Source: Ktedonobacterales bacterium (GTDB lineage Bacteria; Chloroflexota; Ktedonobacteria; Ktedonobacterales; JACDGC01). Taken from it: a stretch of 7,809 bases of DNA. Numbering within the stretch: the first letter of the stretch is position 1; each line of letters opens with the position of its first letter. The notes beneath the pieces are model-generated. The model was not told where the DNA came from. It searched no databases and saw only the letters and a program-made list of their open reading frames with translations. The translations under genes were made by a program, and so were the position numbers. The stretch spans positions 1 through 7,809 of the forward strand of contig JACDGC010000153.1 in assembly GCA_013815535.1 (NCBI GenBank), in the 5' to 3' direction. Shown piece by piece: positions 6,585 to 7,809 of the stretch.

Positions 6585-6613
6585 TTGTCTCGTTTGGAAG
6601 CGGTTCCAAATAT
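6585..6613 (+). promoter_or_regulatory. Possible weak promoter of the sugar-binding protein gene
   Basis: TTGTCT (6585-6590, four of six matches) and AAATAT (6608-6613, three of six) are 17 bases apart, and the O3 operator fills the gap between them. A bound repressor would occlude polymerase. Read-through from the repressor gene is an alternative, because no terminator hairpin is visible in the 54-base gap. Confidence 0.35.
6593..6610. promoter_or_regulatory. Operator O3 of the LacI-family repressor (transporter side)
   Basis: TTTGGAAGCGGTTCCAAA has seven-base perfect arms and a central CG. It is the most symmetrical of the three sites, and its core matches O2 except for one centre base. 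It is placed 18 bases before the start codon of the binding-protein gene and just upstream of an AGGAGGAG ribosome-binding site. Confidence 0.82.
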
Positions 6614-6628
6614 TCCACAGGAGGAGCT

Positions 6629-7809
6629 ATGCACACCCGTCGTCTCGCCATCCTTTCGTCTACGCTCGCCATAGTGGCGACGCTCTTCGTCGCCGCGTGT
6701 GGCAGCAGCAGCAATAACGCTGCGGCGACGAAAGGCTGCACCGGCAAAGTCACCGGAAAATCGACCCTCACCGCCTGGTTCCACAGCGGCACTGGCGCTG
6801 AGCGCGACGTGATCACCGCGCAAGTCGCGGCCTTTAACGCCAGCCAGAGCAATGTCACCGTCAAACTGGTGCTGCTGCCCGAAGGCAACTATGACGACCA
6901 GGTGAAGGCCGCTGCCGCCTCGAATAGCCTGCCCGACATCCTCGATTTCGATGGTCCATTGCTGTATAACTACGCCTGGAACAAAGATCTGGTGCCGCTG
7001 GATAACTGCGTCACGCCCGACCTGAAGGGTGATCTGCTGCAATCCATCGTGAACCAGGGCACCTATGCCAACCATTTCTACGGTATCGGCACCTTCGACT
7101 CTGGCCTGGCTTTGTATGCCCGCAAGTCGTTGCTGCAAAAGGCGAACGTCCGCATCCCCACCGGCATCAGCGATGCGTGGTCGGCGGATGAATTCACCAA
7201 AGCGCTGCTGGCGTTGCAAAAGGGCGGCATCGCCAAGCCGCTGGATCTGAAACTGAACTATGGCAAAAGCGAGTGGTTTAGCTATGGCTTCTCGCCCGTC
7301 ATCCAGTCCGCTGGTGGCGACCTCATCAACCGCTCCGATTACAAGACCGCCGATGGTGCCCTCAACGGCGCGCAGTCGGTCGCGGCGCTGACGACCTTTC
7401 AAAGCTGGTTCAAGCAGGGTCTGGTCAACCCCAACACCGATGACAAGTCCTTCATCAACGGCACTGCTGCCATCTCGTGGGTTGGTCACTGGCAGTTCAA
7501 CGACTATCAGAAAGCCTGGGGCAGCGATCTGGCCTTGATTCCCCTGCCAAACTTTGGCCAGGGCAGCAAGACGGGCCTGGGTTCGTTGCAGTGGTGCATC
7601 ACCCAGCATGCCGCAAGTGTCGATGGCGCGTGGTCCTTCATCAACTATCTGATGCAAGACCAAGAGATCCAGCGCATTACCACGGCCAACGGCGCAGTGC
7701 CTTCGCGCAAATCCGCTGCCGCGCAGATGCCGCAGTTCAGCGCGGGTGGCGCGGAGTACCTCTACATTCAGCAGCTTGAGTCGAACGCGGTCTCGCGGCC
7801 ACAGACGCC
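6629..7809 (+). CDS. ABC transporter sugar-binding lipoprotein, family 1 (partial)
   Basis: The open frame runs off the right edge after 393 codons, so perhaps 30-50 residues are missing compared with the usual family length. It encodes an extracellular solute-binding protein that captures a sugar and delivers it to an ABC permease. Residues 1-23 are a lipoprotein signal peptide ending in the lipobox VAAC, with C24 the lipid-attachment site. A Ser/Asn-rich spacer follows. The mature protein has typical family-1 segments: a strand rich in Thr/Leu then TAWFHSGTG near 46-54, LPDILDFDGP near 100, YGIGTFDSGLALYAR near 150, and a C-terminal WSFINYLM...GAVPSRKSA motif near 340-365. The strong AGGAGGAG (6619-6626) fixes the ATG start. 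Operator O3 in front of it, and its position 54 bases behind the repressor gene, tie it to the GH32 pathway. Permease genes probably follow beyond the edge. The exact sugar is inferred, not shown. Confidence 0.9.
   Translation, partial: MHTRRLAILSSTLAIVATLFVAACGSSSNNAAATKGCTGKVTGKSTLTAWFHSGTGAERDVITAQVAAFNASQSNVTVKLVLLPEGNYDDQVKAAAASNSLPDILDFDGPLLYNYAWNKDLVPLDNCVTPDLKGDLLQSIVNQGTYANHFYGIGTFDSGLALYARKSLLQKANVRIPTGISDAWSADEFTKALLALQKGGIAKPLDLKLNYGKSEWFSYGFSPVIQSAGGDLINRSDYKTADGALNGAQSVAALTTFQSWFKQGLVNPNTDDKSFINGTAAISWVGHWQFNDYQKAWGSDLALIPLPNFGQGSKTGLGSLQWCITQHAASVDGAWSFINYLMQDQEIQRITTANGAVPSRKSAAAQMPQFSAGGAEYLYIQQLESNAVSRPQT

Noticed and set aside
6563..7663. Long open frame of 366 codons on the minus strand
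   Set aside because: It lies antisense to the sugar-binding lipoprotein, which has clear family motifs, a lipobox and a strong ribosome-binding site. The antisense product shows no recognisable family and is explained by the GC-biased codon use of the real gene.

Overview
The window looks like chromosomal DNA from a Gram-positive-like or Chloroflexota-type bacterium. This is an inference from four things: moderately high GC in the right three quarters, a secreted protein with a long proline/threonine 'PTPT' linker, a large XRE-HTH/STAND/TPR regulator, and a lipoprotein sugar-binding protein. No rRNA, tRNA, CRISPR array or insertion sequence is visible.

Left part (1-1333): a leftward gene for a secreted protein of unknown function. 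It is broken by a frameshift near 781-818 into an N-terminal part with a signal peptide and a C-terminal part with a Pro/Thr linker. To its right is a 195-base divergent intergenic region (1334-1528) that is unusually rich in structure. It holds a 28-bp near-perfect palindrome, a TGGAA-N4-TTCCA site, a consensus TATAAT box and three GTGCCA repeats spaced exactly 11 bp apart.

Middle (1529-4090): a rightward gene for an 853-residue regulator of the STAND class (XRE helix-turn-helix, NB-ARC-like ATPase, winged-helix region, TPR array). It runs towards the next gene, leaving only 28 bases between the two stop codons.

Right part (4119-7809): a compact sugar-utilisation locus. A leftward cytoplasmic GH32 beta-fructosidase gene is divergent from a rightward LacI-family repressor gene. 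The repressor gene is followed by a lipoprotein sugar-binding protein of an ABC importer, which is cut by the window edge. Three near-identical operators, with the shared core (n)GGAA-NCGN-TTCC(n) or GAAGCGCTTC, lie in front of the hydrolase, the repressor and the binding protein. The simplest model is a local LacI regulon: the ABC system imports sucrose or a short fructan, GH32 cleaves it in the cytoplasm, and the repressor controls both and itself. A fourth site with the same arms and spacing, but without the central CG, lies upstream of the STAND regulator and may link the two halves of the window.
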